Assembly (NCBI GenBank): GCA_016710685.1
Contig: JADJVC010000002.1
Location: 1,090,579-1,154,578 of the forward strand
DNA length: 64,000 bases
Source: Flavobacteriales bacterium
GTDB taxonomy: Bacteria; Bacteroidota; Bacteroidia; Flavobacteriales_F; PHOS-HE28
Direction: 5' to 3'
Every line of letters begins with the position of its first letter. Position 1 is the stretch's first letter. A program made the position numbers and the translations under genes. Shown piece by piece: positions 40,855-50,642 of the stretch. The notes under the pieces were generated by a model. The model searched no databases and was not told the DNA's origin. It was given only the letters and a program-made list of their open reading frames with translations.

Positions 40855-41358
40855 ATGACAACCACCGTATCCGTTCGCAACATTTTCCCCTGTTCGTTGG
40901 AAAGGGCCTTCAAAACCCCGATGCTCTGTGATGTCTCCAAGGTCCATACCGGGTATGGTATTATGCCCCGTGTTACGCATTGTACGGATGACGAACACTG
41001 GGGAAAGCCGGGATCCAGCAAGAAGGTTTTCGTGGCCCCCTCTCCCACCCAGAAAGGCGGCTTTGCTTCCGTGGATAATGTGCTGGAACGTGTGGAGAAC
41101 GTCTACTGGACGATCGAAGTAAACCAGTTCCAGACGTGGATGCTGGGTTTTTCGCGATTTGTCGGCACTTGGAGGACCACGGAGTTAGGTCCGGACAAGA
41201 TCCAGGTAGACTACAGCTACACGCTGCATTCGGATGTCGCGATGCTTCAGCCTTTGAACTGGCTTTTCGCGCATACGTTCTGGAAAACGTACATGGGGCG
41301 CGTTGCGGAAAACGTGCGGCAACTGGCGATCAACGGGGAGCCTTATCGGTACGCTTAA
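40855..41358 (+). CDS. SRPBCC (START/polyketide-cyclase-like) protein
   Basis: 167 residues. It begins MTTTVSVRNIFPCSLERAFKTPML, the usual first strand and helix of an SRPBCC ligand-binding fold, with later strands NVYWTIEVNQFQTWMLGFSRF, GTWRTTELG and the C-terminal helix FAHTFWKTYMGRVAENVRQLA. It probably binds a small hydrophobic ligand. No substrate or pathway can be named from the context. Confidence 0.78.
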   Translation: MTTTVSVRNIFPCSLERAFKTPMLCDVSKVHTGYGIMPRVTHCTDDEHWGKPGSSKKVFVAPSPTQKGGFASVDNVLERVENVYWTIEVNQFQTWMLGFSRFVGTWRTTELGPDKIQVDYSYTLHSDVAMLQPLNWLFAHTFWKTYMGRVAENVRQLAINGEPYRYA

Positions 41359-41463
41359 GGACTGAGGGAAGTAATTCTGTTCATGGTCCGGAAGTAGGGT
41401 ATGCAAAAGCGAAAAAAGACTTGACTTCGATCGAACCCGAATTAACAGCCTCGCCATAAGCCG

Positions 41464-41583
41464 ATGGATGAGCGCGAACGGCAGGTGCGCGAGGACATCG
41501 CGAAGTCTCATCCGGAATGGGGGGACTTCGACTTGGTCCCTAAGATCAGCTGGGTGTTCAAGGTCGTTGTAAAACCAGTTTGA
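41464..41583 (+). CDS. Possible 39-residue ORF
   Basis: Reads MDERERQVREDIAKSHPEWG then DFDLVPKISWVFKVVVKPV. The amino acid order looks protein-like (amphipathic helix followed by a hydrophobic segment), but no start signal or family match is evident. It could be a real small protein or the 3' remnant of a larger gene. Confidence 0.25.
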   Translation: MDERERQVREDIAKSHPEWGDFDLVPKISWVFKVVVKPV

Positions 41584-41634
41584 TAGGCTATGATCGGCGA
41601 ACGCATCCAAGCCAATGCAGCCCGCTACCACTCC

Positions 41635-43375
41635 TCACTGAACGACAACACGCTGCGTGCGAAAGGGCGTTCCGCCACTGTTGATGGCGCGAACCAAATA
41701 AACTCCGGAGGACCAACCCGTGGTAGAAATGGACCGGCCTGTGCCCAAAGTGGAATGCTGCACCAGCGCACCATAGCTGTCATACACGTCCACCACCTCG
41801 GCTTGGGGGTCGTTCACGAGAAGGGGAGTGCCTTGCGACACCAACGAATTCAACATTAGTGGCGCTAAGGAGTTCGACATGGCATCATCCACTCCGAGAT
41901 TTATCTGCAGCAACTGGCCAGCGAATGTGCAAAGTGGTTCCAATGGATCGGAGGCAACCGAAGTGAAGGACACGACCAGCGGTTCGGAACTATAATAGGC
42001 AGAGATATCAATGGACGCGGCGTTAGTCACGTCTTCTGTGGTCATAATGTTCAGGGGAATCGGTATGTGCGCAAAAGTGGTGTCGTCCATTAAGCAGTTG
42101 TACATGCTGCCTGTGGTGATGGAGGCGACCGTTTCATAGCGCGTGGTATACGCAAGGTCAACATGCTCATGTTCCAGCGAACCGCTTATTGCGTAACGGT
42201 CACCGGCTACATCCATGCCCTGCGGCACAATGAAAACATTGTTCGGCAATACTACTTGATCATCCCGGCGGATGAATTGTGCGGGCGAACCAAGCGTGTC
42301 AGCGATGAGCAATCCTTGGCTGCCAATTGAGGTCGATAGATCAAAAGTGTTGGCCAAATGAAATCTTCTGCCCTCTGCGTCGATGGCGAAACTGCCGCCA
42401 ATTTGAATACCCATGGGTGTACGATAAAGATCTCCACTGTTGAGTACACCATCAGGATCTGTGCGTAAGAAATAGTGGAAATTTCCGACGGTTGATGTCA
42501 TTCGCCCTGCGGCACGGACATTGCCGGCATTGTCGGTTTGAATGTCATCGAACGTTATAAAGGGATTCGTATTCCCATAAACATATCGCCGCATCCAGAG
42601 CATATCACCATTGGTATCCAATTCCGTAAGACGCAGGTTGCTATAAGGATAGGTCGAACCTTCCAAATAGTAAATTCGGCCTGTCGGCGATACGGCAACA
42701 TTGGCGCTCGGTTCTGAGTCGAAAGCAATTGTCGGATTTGGACCGCCAAATCCTATATCATTACCAACACTTCTGCTCCATACTAAGAATCCGGCCGCAT
42801 CTATTTTTACTATCTCGACTGTACCACCTGGGCCATATGAACTAGTTAATACCAGAACTATCCCATTATCTGGTGTGCGCGTAGCATCGAATTCATTCAG
42901 GTAATAGCCGCCAAAAAAACCATCGTCCATAAACACCTTCTTTAGTGCGATCGCACTTGTTACTTCACCGTTCCCGTTCACGTGTACGACCTCTATCGAA
43001 TCCACCACCTGCTGCTCAAAAAAAAATAGACTGTCGATGTAAGTAACAGAGATCCCTGCAAGTCTGGCGAATTGGAAGCCGTCTGCACCGTCGATCATCA
43101 ACGCGATTGCTGGATCACCATTCCACATGGTCTGGGAATTTCCTGCCAAGGCCTTGTTCCATATCAACACGCCATTTGCATCGTACTTCCTGAAGATGTC
43201 ATTTCCACTTTCTTGATGGAAGGTTATAAGGCTTCCATCCGCTAAGCATCAATGGGGTCAATTTCGGCGTGCTGGTCGTATTCGGGGCATCATGCACCAC
43301 TTGGAATTGTGCATGTGCAGTTAGCATGGACAGGCCGATGGCGGCGAAAGCAGCAAGTGTTCGTATCAGTTTCAT
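41635..43375 (-). CDS. Secreted T9SS cargo protein with beta-propeller-like repeats, one frameshift
   Basis: The signal peptide is MKLIRTLAAFAAIGLSMLTAHAQ. After a shift near 43245 the frame continues DGSLITFHQESGNDIFRKYDANG. The body has repeated blocks such as VEIVKIDAAGFLVWSRSVG, LRLTELDTNGDMLWMRRYVYG and DNAGNVRAAGRMTS, similar to SBBP/delta-60 type propeller repeats in which a variable is followed and then narrated (WxxxYxG). The C-terminus (VVDVYDSYGALVQHS, SGVYLVRAINSG) is a T9SS sorting domain. Length about 580 residues. Function beyond the surface location is unknown. Confidence 0.82.
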
Positions 43376-43457
43376 GGCATTGCGATTTTTCAGATTGAAA
43401 AGTGGTTACAATATAAGACATCTTTCACTATCAATTCGCTGCCTGGAACGCAGATTG

Positions 43458-43473
43458 GAAGACTTCGGTCTTC
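43458..43473. other. Perfect UUCG-tetraloop hairpin
   Basis: GAAGAC-TTCG-GTCTTC, a very stable RNA hairpin, in the spacer between two genes transcribed leftwards. No U-tract follows on either strand, so it is not a standard terminator. It could stabilise an RNA 5' end. Confidence 0.4.
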
Positions 43474-43648
43474 ACGACCGACTTGATAATGGCTTTGAAA
43501 CCCGCAACAGTCCACAAGAGCCACAAGGGCGCTTCGGTCCTGAATTCATGTCATCTCCTCCCCGCTCCAACTTGCATTAGTTTCGCTTGCTGGGGTACCC
43601 TAAATTCAGTGCGGGTCATCAACGCCCACGACACCAGTGCATCAACGC

Positions 43649-44527
43649 TCAATACGACCCGGGAATATCCGCATCCACACACAGGATGACATCCGCTTGT
43701 CCGCGATGTTCGGCATCCAGCTTTTTGACCTGCCCCTGTACTACCGTGGCGATGGTCACGATCTTCAGTTCGGGCTGCGCGCGTTGCAGGTACCACATAA
43801 TGCCCGCGTGGAAGTCCGAATGGTAGCTCCCGTTGAAATGCAGGAAGCGCACACCCTTCCGTACATGCTGCGCGATTGACCAAGCCATGGTGGCATCCTT
43901 CAAAGCCTGCGCCTTCACCACGTCCGGTGTGCCATGTTCGCCCAGCATCGTCAGCATGTTCACGTATTGAGGCAATGAGACATCGAAGTCGATCGGTAGC
44001 GGTGCGATCCATTGGCGTTCGGCTTCCGGCACGGTGTCCAGCGCCTCAAAGCCGCCTTTGCTTACGGCGCGTGCATAGCGCCGGGGCACGTTGGTGGCGA
44101 TGAACGGCAAGCCTTTCTCCTTGGCCAGGTCCACCAACGGCGCATAGTCCGTGGCGTAATTCGGCCAAAGGCGTGTTAGGGTATCGAACGCATCCTGGTC
44201 GATCTCGCCACGCAGGTAGCGGTCAAGTGCGTTCTGATCATCGGCTTCGATCATTTCGGCACCCAGGACCAGTGGGCCGCGTGCGGCCAGATCGCGCGCC
44301 ACTACCAGTTCTAGCCAATGCGCGATGGAGTTGTTGTGTTGCTCGCCGAAGAGTATAACGTCCGCATCGTCCACGGCATGCAGAAATTTCTTGTGCGAGA
44401 TCGACTTGCCTTCCGCATTGAAAAGCGCGTAGGCTGGAAGCACCTGTGCATTGCCCATGCCCCATGTGAAAGCGGCTATCGTCACCACCAAGGTGCGAGT
44501 TTTCCGGTTTAAGGAATGTTGACCCAT
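43649..44527 (-). CDS. ChaN-family (haem-binding, iron-regulated) protein
   Basis: 292 residues with a signal peptide ending near GNAQ. Family blocks are ADVILFGEQHNNSIAHWLEL, VLGAEMIEADDQNALDRYL, PNYATDYAPLVDLAKEKGLPFIATNVPRR (split here: NYATDYAPLVDLAKEK, PFIATNVPRR) and VRFLHFNGSYHSDFHAGI. These fit the ChaN/DUF399 family. ChaN in Campylobacter binds haem and is iron-regulated; TIKI/Tiki-like relatives are metalloproteases, so a peptidase role is the main alternative. Upstream TTACTTCG-TCGA-ATG resembles the box-near-start pattern seen elsewhere. Confidence 0.82.
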   Translation of the reverse strand: MGQHSLNRKTRTLVVTIAAFTWGMGNAQVLPAYALFNAEGKSISHKKFLHAVDDADVILFGEQHNNSIAHWLELVVARDLAARGPLVLGAEMIEADDQNALDRYLRGEIDQDAFDTLTRLWPNYATDYAPLVDLAKEKGLPFIATNVPRRYARAVSKGGFEALDTVPEAERQWIAPLPIDFDVSLPQYVNMLTMLGEHGTPDVVKAQALKDATMAWSIAQHVRKGVRFLHFNGSYHSDFHAGIMWYLQRAQPELKIVTIATVVQGQVKKLDAEHRGQADVILCVDADIPGSY

Positions 44528-44567
44528 TCGACGAAGTAACGGGATATTCCATACTTGTATCGGGCCC

Positions 44568-44575
44568 TACCTTCG
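44568..44575 (+). promoter_or_regulatory. -7 box TACCTTCG, 4 nt ahead of the pepD start
   Basis: TACCTTCG-CCGA-ATG. The last 11 bases are identical to the paaZ start region (TTCG-CCGA-ATG). A leaderless mRNA is predicted. Confidence 0.5.
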
Positions 44576-44579
44576 CCGA

Positions 44580-46043
44580 ATGACATCCCTTTCCATGAAC
44601 GAAGCCATCCGCGCCCTCGAACCCAAAGCACTCTGGAACCACTTTGCCGACCTCAACGCCGTACCGCGGCCGAGCAAAAAAGAAGAGCGGGTCATCCAGT
44701 TCATGAAGGCATTTGGTGAGAAGCTCGGGCTGTCGACGCAGGTGGACCAGGCCGGCAACGTGATCATTAAAAAGCCCGGCACCAAAGGCCGGGAGAAGGA
44801 AACGCCAGTGGCCCTGCAGAGCCATTTGGACATGGTGCATCAAAAGAACAACGACACCCAGTTCAACTTCGATACCGACGGCATCAAAATGAAGGTGGAA
44901 GGCGATTGGGTGAAGGCCGATGGCACCACGCTGGGCGCGGACAACGGAATTGGCGTGGCCACCATCATGACTTTGTTGGAGTCGAAGGACATTTCCCACC
45001 CACCCTTGGAAGCGCTTTTCACCATCGACGAAGAGACCGGCATGACCGGCGCTTTCGAGCTGAAAGGCGGACTGTTGGATGCGCACATCCTGCTGAATTT
45101 GGACACTGAAGAAGACAACGAACTCACCATCGGCTGCGCCGGGGGTGTGGACGTTACTGCCAAAGGGAAATACGCCAGTGAAGCCGCGCCACAAGACATC
45201 AAAGGCTTCCGCCTATCGGTGAAAGGCTTGACCGGCGGGCATTCCGGCACGGAGATCCACATTGGGCGCGGCAACGCGAACAAGCTGATGAACCGGATCT
45301 TGCTCGAGAATGAGGGACATGGCATACGCGTCTCCACCATCGAGGGCGGCAGCCTGCGGAACGCGATCCCGCGCGAGAGCGGTGCCAGCATCGGCGTGCC
45401 TACGGATAAGGTGCAGGCATTCACGAAGGACTTCGAAAAACTTCGCGACACGCTGAAGGCCGAGTACAAGACCACCGATCCGGAACTGCAGATCGAAATG
45501 GCACCAGCGGACCTAGTCGGCAAGGTGATGACCACCGCCGACCAAGATCGTTTCCTACGTGCTGTGCAAGCCTGCCCCGGCGGCATCTACCGCATGAGTT
45601 CCGACGTGGAAGGCTTGGTGCAGACCAGCAACAACGTGGCCCGTATCGAACTGAAAGACGAGGCCTACACCGTGATGTGCCTCACCCGCGGCTCCGTGGA
45701 CAGCGAAAAAATGGACGAGGCCAACAGCATCAAAGCCGTCTTTGAACTAATCGATGCCAAGGTGGAATTCACCGGTGCCTACCCCGGTTGGACGCCACGT
45801 CCTGAAGCCAAGATCGTGAAGCTGATGTCCGGCATTTACAAGGAGCGCTTCAAAAGCGAGCCGCACGTGTTAGCCTGCCACGCAGGCTTGGAATGCGGCA
45901 TCCTCGGAACCAACTACCCCGACATGGAGATGATCTCCTTCGGCCCCACCATCCGGGGTCCGCACTCGCCCGATGAGCGGGTGCAGATCAGCTCCGTACA
46001 GAAGTTCTGGGGGTATTTGCAGGAAACGTTGGAGCGGGTGTGA
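44580..46043 (+). CDS. pepD: Aminoacyl-histidine dipeptidase (M20 family, PepD)
   Basis: Zinc dipeptidase of 487 residues that cleaves Xaa-His and other dipeptides in the cytoplasm. Metal and catalytic blocks: QSHLDMVH (H82, D84), TLGADNGIGVA (D121), the general-base pair in FTIDEETGMTG (E151, E152) and NLDTEEDNELTIG. The dimerisation-domain block GGHSGTEIHIGRGNANKL and the C-terminal CHAGLECGILG with final GPTIRGPHSPDE also match PepD. It is intact. The start at 44580 is favoured over 44595 by the adjacent -7 box. Confidence 0.94.
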   Translation: MTSLSMNEAIRALEPKALWNHFADLNAVPRPSKKEERVIQFMKAFGEKLGLSTQVDQAGNVIIKKPGTKGREKETPVALQSHLDMVHQKNNDTQFNFDTDGIKMKVEGDWVKADGTTLGADNGIGVATIMTLLESKDISHPPLEALFTIDEETGMTGAFELKGGLLDAHILLNLDTEEDNELTIGCAGGVDVTAKGKYASEAAPQDIKGFRLSVKGLTGGHSGTEIHIGRGNANKLMNRILLENEGHGIRVSTIEGGSLRNAIPRESGASIGVPTDKVQAFTKDFEKLRDTLKAEYKTTDPELQIEMAPADLVGKVMTTADQDRFLRAVQACPGGIYRMSSDVEGLVQTSNNVARIELKDEAYTVMCLTRGSVDSEKMDEANSIKAVFELIDAKVEFTGAYPGWTPRPEAKIVKLMSGIYKERFKSEPHVLACHAGLECGILGTNYPDMEMISFGPTIRGPHSPDERVQISSVQKFWGYLQETLERV

Positions 46044-46084
46044 GCACCAATGACAACCAGATCGTAACACCCTTCGATCCGCAA

Positions 46085-47149
46085 TTATTTGAAACATCTG
46101 TCCGGATCTACACCGATCGTTGCGCACAATTCACGAACAACTTTCTCCCGCTCCTTCATATCATCCGTATTGAAACGCAGGAAGAACGGCCGATGGTCCC
46201 AATCGAACGTGGACGTGGATTTCCCGTGCAGGAAGTAGAGCATCGCAGCGAAGTGGCATGCGGTGCCGCCATCCTGTTCCATCAGTCCCCGCAATAGGGC
46301 AGCTATGACTTGCGGCGGATGAAACGACCCCACATGCATCAGCGCTTGTGAGAGACCTCCAGAACGGTCGCCTTCTAGCAACACCTTCACAAGCGACGCG
46401 GTCCGTTGTTGTTTCGTCATCACCTCGGGTGCGTAGGAATGCACAGCCATTTGCACAGCGGAACTGCCGGCGTTGAAAGCTTGCTTCAAGGCTTCCTTCG
46501 CACGGTTTGTGTTTAATGCCGCAAGGGCCTCCACATCGCGCCAGTCGCTGTTGCTCCGGTTGATGAGCATGTCTTCGATGGATCGCAATTCGTCCGGACT
46601 TGCTTGTGCCAACAGGTCCAAGTCGTACCCGATGCCATCGTGCCATTTATCGTAGTCGATGATCATACTTGCTTTGAACCGGGCCAGTACAGAATTCGGA
46701 TCGGGCATCGCTTTGGCCCTGATAATGCGCTCTTCCGGCGACAATTCATTGTTCCAGGATCGGCCAGCATCTTCCGCTTTGATCTGCGAGAGTGGGATGC
46801 CGTTCGCTTCGGCATAGCTCCGATACAGTTGTGCGCGGATAGCGTTCATGTCCGGTGGCGGCTCCGATGGTCGCGGTGGTTCCAATACGAAAAAGTGCCG
46901 CGTTGCATCGGTGAATTCTCCCGCGTACAGGCTGTTGTTGCGGTCGTAGAAATCAAGATCAAGCGTTTTCTCGCGAGGCTGGGAGGAAATCGGTTTCGAC
47001 AAGCAAATGCACGCGCCGCATGGTGCCGCCGGGTGCCCATGCGACATACGCTTGATCGTATTCCCTGCGGACAATTCAGCGAGCACAAGCGCTTGCAACA
47101 CGGCCGGGAATCCAGCGAACTCCTGCTCATATTCTTTCGGAACGCTCAT
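46085..47149 (-). CDS. Uncharacterised protein with HEAT-like helical repeats (second gene of a pair)
   Basis: 354 residues, soluble. The N-terminal part reads FPAVLQALVLAELSAGNTI, ACICLSKPIS and LDFYDRNNSLYAGEFTD..HFFVLEPP. The C-terminal half has helical repeats (WRDVEALAALNTNRAKEALKQAF, SAVQMAVHSYAPEV, SLVKVLLEGDRSGGLSQAL, HPPQVIAALLRGLM) and closes with a block including LYFLHGKSTSTFDWDHR. I do not know a named family. It resembles hypothetical proteins seen as immunity-like genes near polymorphic toxins, but no toxin is here. The ATG overlaps the stop of the membrane-protein gene (ATGA), so they form a coupled pair. Confidence 0.8.
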   Translation of the reverse strand: MSVPKEYEQEFAGFPAVLQALVLAELSAGNTIKRMSHGHPAAPCGACICLSKPISSQPREKTLDLDFYDRNNSLYAGEFTDATRHFFVLEPPRPSEPPPDMNAIRAQLYRSYAEANGIPLSQIKAEDAGRSWNNELSPEERIIRAKAMPDPNSVLARFKASMIIDYDKWHDGIGYDLDLLAQASPDELRSIEDMLINRSNSDWRDVEALAALNTNRAKEALKQAFNAGSSAVQMAVHSYAPEVMTKQQRTASLVKVLLEGDRSGGLSQALMHVGSFHPPQVIAALLRGLMEQDGGTACHFAAMLYFLHGKSTSTFDWDHRPFFLRFNTDDMKEREKVVRELCATIGVDPDRCFK

Positions 47150-48414
47150 GGCGTACGCGTCGCGGCGGACTTGTCCTGTTCCTCGATGAACGCGCGTGAA
47201 TCCATCTCGATGTTGCTCATCGCACCATTTCCATGCACGAGCGCGAGGTCGTGGATCTCCTTCATCGGCGGCCTTCCATCCACGCCAATAAGTTGATGGA
47301 TCGTCCACCAAGTTTGCTTCCAATAATAGAAACGAGCGCGCAAGTCACCCAGCAATTCGTGGTACGTTGGATCGTCCTCTTTCATTCCATTGAAGGTCCG
47401 GATCCCATCGGCTATGGCGCGACCTTCGGCGAGAACAGCCTCTACCAACTCAGGCGCAGGTGCAGCGGGATAGACCGCGGCACGGATAGCGTACTCGCGC
47501 ATTTTAGGGTCTGCGGATCGAACGAGTTCCGCCAGTTCCACCTGCCGTTCTCCAATGGCAGTAGTAACACGCGCAGTACTCTCGGGAGTTGGTACTTCGA
47601 ACAGGAAGGGCAACAGTTCTGCGAGCGTGGCATCAGGTCTTAACGCAGCGAATTCCTGTGCGCGCTCTGTGGCGGCGTCCGTATATGGTAGCGGCGGCGG
47701 AACGTTCTGCACACGGTAACGCATGTTGAACTTTGCTTCCTTCGGTGGTTCGGGTTTGCTTGGATCCCAGCCGGCCTCCACCCACTTGCTCCAAGTGGTA
47801 TCGCTCTTGTTGGGATGCGCGCGCAAGGGAAGCCCGAAGAGCATGCTGTAGTCCTTGCTAAATCGAACGTTCAGGAATTTCTGAGTGGCACTCGTTGTGA
47901 GTGGTACAGCGACCGGAACGACCCACTGGCCATCGATCAGCTTTGCCTCATCAAGGTTAATTAACGCCGGTGGAAGATCCCGGCCATTCAAAAGATAGAC
48001 ACCGGCCCTGGCGCCGAATTCATCCAGTTGCGTCGGTATCTCGAAGCCTTTTGGACAGCGCACTTCGACGGCGAGTTGAAGTTCTTGGCCATTCATCTTC
48101 GGGGCGATGTCCGCAATAAGCCAACAGACCAAGAGCGCGACCACGGAGATACCGAGCACCGATCCGCACGCAATACCAAGGCCTCTAAGCATGCTGGGCG
48201 AAACACCCGCAGCAACATTGCGCGCGATCACCAAACCGATGATGAACGCAACGATTCCACCGAGCAAGGCGATACCCACCATGTAATAACTGGAAGCACC
48301 TTCTCGGCTGGAAATACGGAACCATTCAATGCAGATGCTCGCGATAAGACCGGAACAGACAAGGCCGGTAACGCCGGAAACCAAAGCGATAAAGAAGGAG
48401 GAGAGCCAGCTCAT
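47146..48414 (-). CDS. Uncharacterised membrane protein, first gene of a coupled pair
   Basis: 422 residues. Three to four N-terminal helices (SWLSSFFIALVSGVTGLVC, MVGIALLGGIVAFIIGLVI, SVLGISVVALLVCWLIADI) are followed by a beta-rich region (LQLAVEVRCPKGFEIPTQ) and a C-terminal helical part (VTTAIGERQVELAELVRSA, MREYAIRAAVYPA, ELVEAVLAEGRAIADGIR). The middle segment may be outside or inside the membrane; topology cannot be fixed. I recognise no domain. Start at 48414 is placed just before the first helix. The pair shares helical-repeat character and probably works together. Confidence 0.78.
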   Translation of the reverse strand: MSWLSSFFIALVSGVTGLVCSGLIASICIEWFRISSREGASSYYMVGIALLGGIVAFIIGLVIARNVAAGVSPSMLRGLGIACGSVLGISVVALLVCWLIADIAPKMNGQELQLAVEVRCPKGFEIPTQLDEFGARAGVYLLNGRDLPPALINLDEAKLIDGQWVVPVAVPLTTSATQKFLNVRFSKDYSMLFGLPLRAHPNKSDTTWSKWVEAGWDPSKPEPPKEAKFNMRYRVQNVPPPLPYTDAATERAQEFAALRPDATLAELLPFLFEVPTPESTARVTTAIGERQVELAELVRSADPKMREYAIRAAVYPAAPAPELVEAVLAEGRAIADGIRTFNGMKEDDPTYHELLGDLRARFYYWKQTWWTIHQLIGVDGRPPMKEIHDLALVHGNGAMSNIEMDSRAFIEEQDKSAATRTP

Positions 48415-48700
48415 GGGTGGGAAGTTGAAAAGGTGATGTTGAAGAATTCTATCCTTTTGAAAATGGTCAAGGTGAGGATCATTGAAGGAGTGCATCGACC
48501 AACAAACCAGCCACGATTACACAAAGCACGGCTATTCTTGAATTGGTCCATCAAATCTGTACCTGATTCTTGAAAACTCCTGGCAATAGGAACATCATGG
48601 CCTTGACCACGAAACCAATGAGCTTAGTGTTGCGGATCTTCCACTCCCGCCGCATGCAATTTGGTGGAAGCTCGCGGTAGACGCTGGAGATGATCTGAGC

Positions 48701-49268
48701 CTACCCGCGCAACTTGAATTCCAGATTGCTCTTCACCGCCGGCCATTCATGTGGCAGAATGGAATAGACGCAGGTGTCGCGCAAGGTGCCGTTGGCCATG
48801 CGCACGTGGTTGCGGAGGATGCCGTCCTGCTTGGCGCCCAAGCGTTCAATGGCGCGGCGGCTTTGGAAGTTGAAGAAGCTCGTGCGGAACTCTACAGCGA
48901 CGCAATCCAGCGTTTCGAAGGCATGCGTCAGTAGCAACAATTTGCATTCGGTGTTCAACCCCGACCGCTGCACGGAGTGCGCATACCAAGTGGAACCGAT
49001 CTCCACGCGCCGGTTCTTCGTTTCGATGTTCATGAATGTTGTCATACCCACCACTTTGTCGGAGGCCAGATCCCGCACGGCCCAAGGCAGCATGCTCCCA
49101 TCCTTCCACTCCCCCAAGCGCCGTTCAATCTCAGCGCGCATGCCTTCCGGAGAAGGCACCGTTGTATACCAGAGTTTCCAGAGTTCGCCATCGCGCGTTG
49201 CGAATGGAAAGGGGTTCCAATGCGGCAACGCGCCCTATCAAGTTGATGGGTGTGGTGATGGTCATCAT
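48701..49268 (-). CDS. GNAT N-acetyltransferase, one frameshift near its start
   Basis: RimJ/RimL-type acetyltransferase. The start reads MMTITTPINLIGRVAALEPLSI, then after a shift near 49215 (in CCCCTTTCC) DGELWKLWYTTVPSPEGM. Core blocks are LPWAVRDLASDKVVGMTTFMN, RRVEIGSTWYAHSVQRSGLN, the acetyl-CoA-binding stretch CKLLLLTHAFETLDCVAVEF, FFNFQSRRAIERLGAKQDGILRNH (shown in parts) and DTCVYSILPHEWP. Joined length about 189 residues, normal for the family. Substrate unknown. Confidence 0.83.
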
Positions 49269-49351
49269 GCCACAAAGGTGAGGGCACATGCCCTTTCACG
49301 ATCAACTTGCCATACTTCAGCGCTTCTCGATCAGCTGCAATGGTCCTATCT

Positions 49352-50581
49352 TCATTTGGACGTTGCTACCTCTCCCTTCTTCATCATCCGCTCAGCGAAA
49401 TAGAGCATCCCTGTCCCGAGCAGCAGCATGGCGGTGAAGAACCACCACGTTTTTGTGAATCCGAAGTAGGCAATGAGGTTCAATCCCAGCGTATGCCCGA
49501 AGATGTGCGCCACGCTCCACGAAATGGTAAAAAGCGCCATATAGGCACCCGGCTGGCCTCGGTCCGAGCGGTCCAATGCCAAGCGGTTCATGATGGGAAA
49601 GTTGAGCATCTCCCCCACCGTCATCAATACGATACCGACCCAGAGGAAGGCAATGACCGGAAAGAGGTTCAGCACCACGAAGCTCAACGCGAAGAGTAAT
49701 ACGCTAAAGCGCAAGATGGAGAACCGGCTGAAGCCTTTGATCTCGCAGTATTTGATCAAGGGCATTTCCAAGAGGAAGATCAAGAGGCCGTTCGCACCGA
49801 GCAGCAGGCCGATCGAGAATTCGTTCAACTGGTGTACTTCGCTGTAAAACACGGGAACCGTACTGAAGTATTGCAGAAACGGGATGGTGATCAAAATGCT
49901 GGTGAACAAGAAGAAGAGATAGGGCCGGTCGCGGTATGGCGAGCCTGTCACCATTGCCGCTTGGGCCTTCTCTTCTTCCGTGGCCCGTTGAGGCTTCAAG
50001 GCTAAGAGCATTAAGCCTGCAGCAGCGAAACAGCTGATCCCGTCCACCCAGAACAACCCCTCATAGCTCAGGTTGGTGATGATGAGGCCGCCAATGGCCG
50101 GCCCCAGGCTGAAGCCGAGGTTTATGGCCAATCGCAACAGCGTTACCGCCCGTGTGCGGTTCTCCGGCTTGGAATAACCACGGATGGCCACGAACAACGC
50201 GGGACGGAAACCGTCCGAAAGCAGCATCAGCACGAAGACACCGGCACAGAAAGGCCAGAAACCCTGCACGTACTGCAGGCCGATAAAAGCCAGTCCGGAG
50301 GTGAGCAAGGCGCCCACCATCACCGCATAGAAACCGATGCGGTCGCTGAGCTTGCCGCCGAGCCAGGACCCCACCACGGACCCGAGGCCGAAACTGCTCA
50401 TCACCCAGCCTATCTGGGGCAACGTGAAGCCCATGCTCTGGGTGAGGTACAGCGAAAGAAAGGGCACCACCATGGTACCGGCCCGGTTCACGAAAGTTAC
50501 CGCCGCGAGGATCCATACTTCCTTGCGGAAACCGCTGAAGGAGTCGATATAGAACCGGAATGCACGGGACAAGGCTTGCAC
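49352..50581 (-). CDS. MFS transporter, GTG start
   Basis: 409 residues with twelve predicted helices. The MFS loop 2-3 motif is visible as GSWLGGKLSDRIGFY, followed by VLMLLSDGFRPALFVAI and the second-half copy GEMLNFPIMNRLALDRSDRGQ. The start is GTG (QALSRAFRF follows), supported by a TAGGTTTA box four bases upstream and the absence of an ATG before the first helix. It resembles drug/H+ antiporter-like MFS members; substrate unknown. Confidence 0.88.
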   Translation of the reverse strand: MQALSRAFRFYIDSFSGFRKEVWILAAVTFVNRAGTMVVPFLSLYLTQSMGFTLPQIGWVMSSFGLGSVVGSWLGGKLSDRIGFYAVMVGALLTSGLAFIGLQYVQGFWPFCAGVFVLMLLSDGFRPALFVAIRGYSKPENRTRAVTLLRLAINLGFSLGPAIGGLIITNLSYEGLFWVDGISCFAAAGLMLLALKPQRATEEEKAQAAMVTGSPYRDRPYLFFLFTSILITIPFLQYFSTVPVFYSEVHQLNEFSIGLLLGANGLLIFLLEMPLIKYCEIKGFSRFSILRFSVLLFALSFVVLNLFPVIAFLWVGIVLMTVGEMLNFPIMNRLALDRSDRGQPGAYMALFTISWSVAHIFGHTLGLNLIAYFGFTKTWWFFTAMLLLGTGMLYFAERMMKKGEVATSK

Positions 50582-50585
50582 GCTG

Positions 50586-50593
50586 TAAACCTA
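50586..50593 (-). promoter_or_regulatory. Box TAGGTTTA, 4 nt ahead of the MFS GTG start
   Basis: Reverse-strand TAGGTTTA-CAGC-GTG. It deviates from TAnnTTTG only in the last base and keeps the 4-nt spacing seen at other genes. Confidence 0.35.
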
Positions 50594-50642
50594 CGTGTGG
50601 AGTTAGTTCGACTTGCGGGCTGGTCGGGAAAAACGGTTCGGA

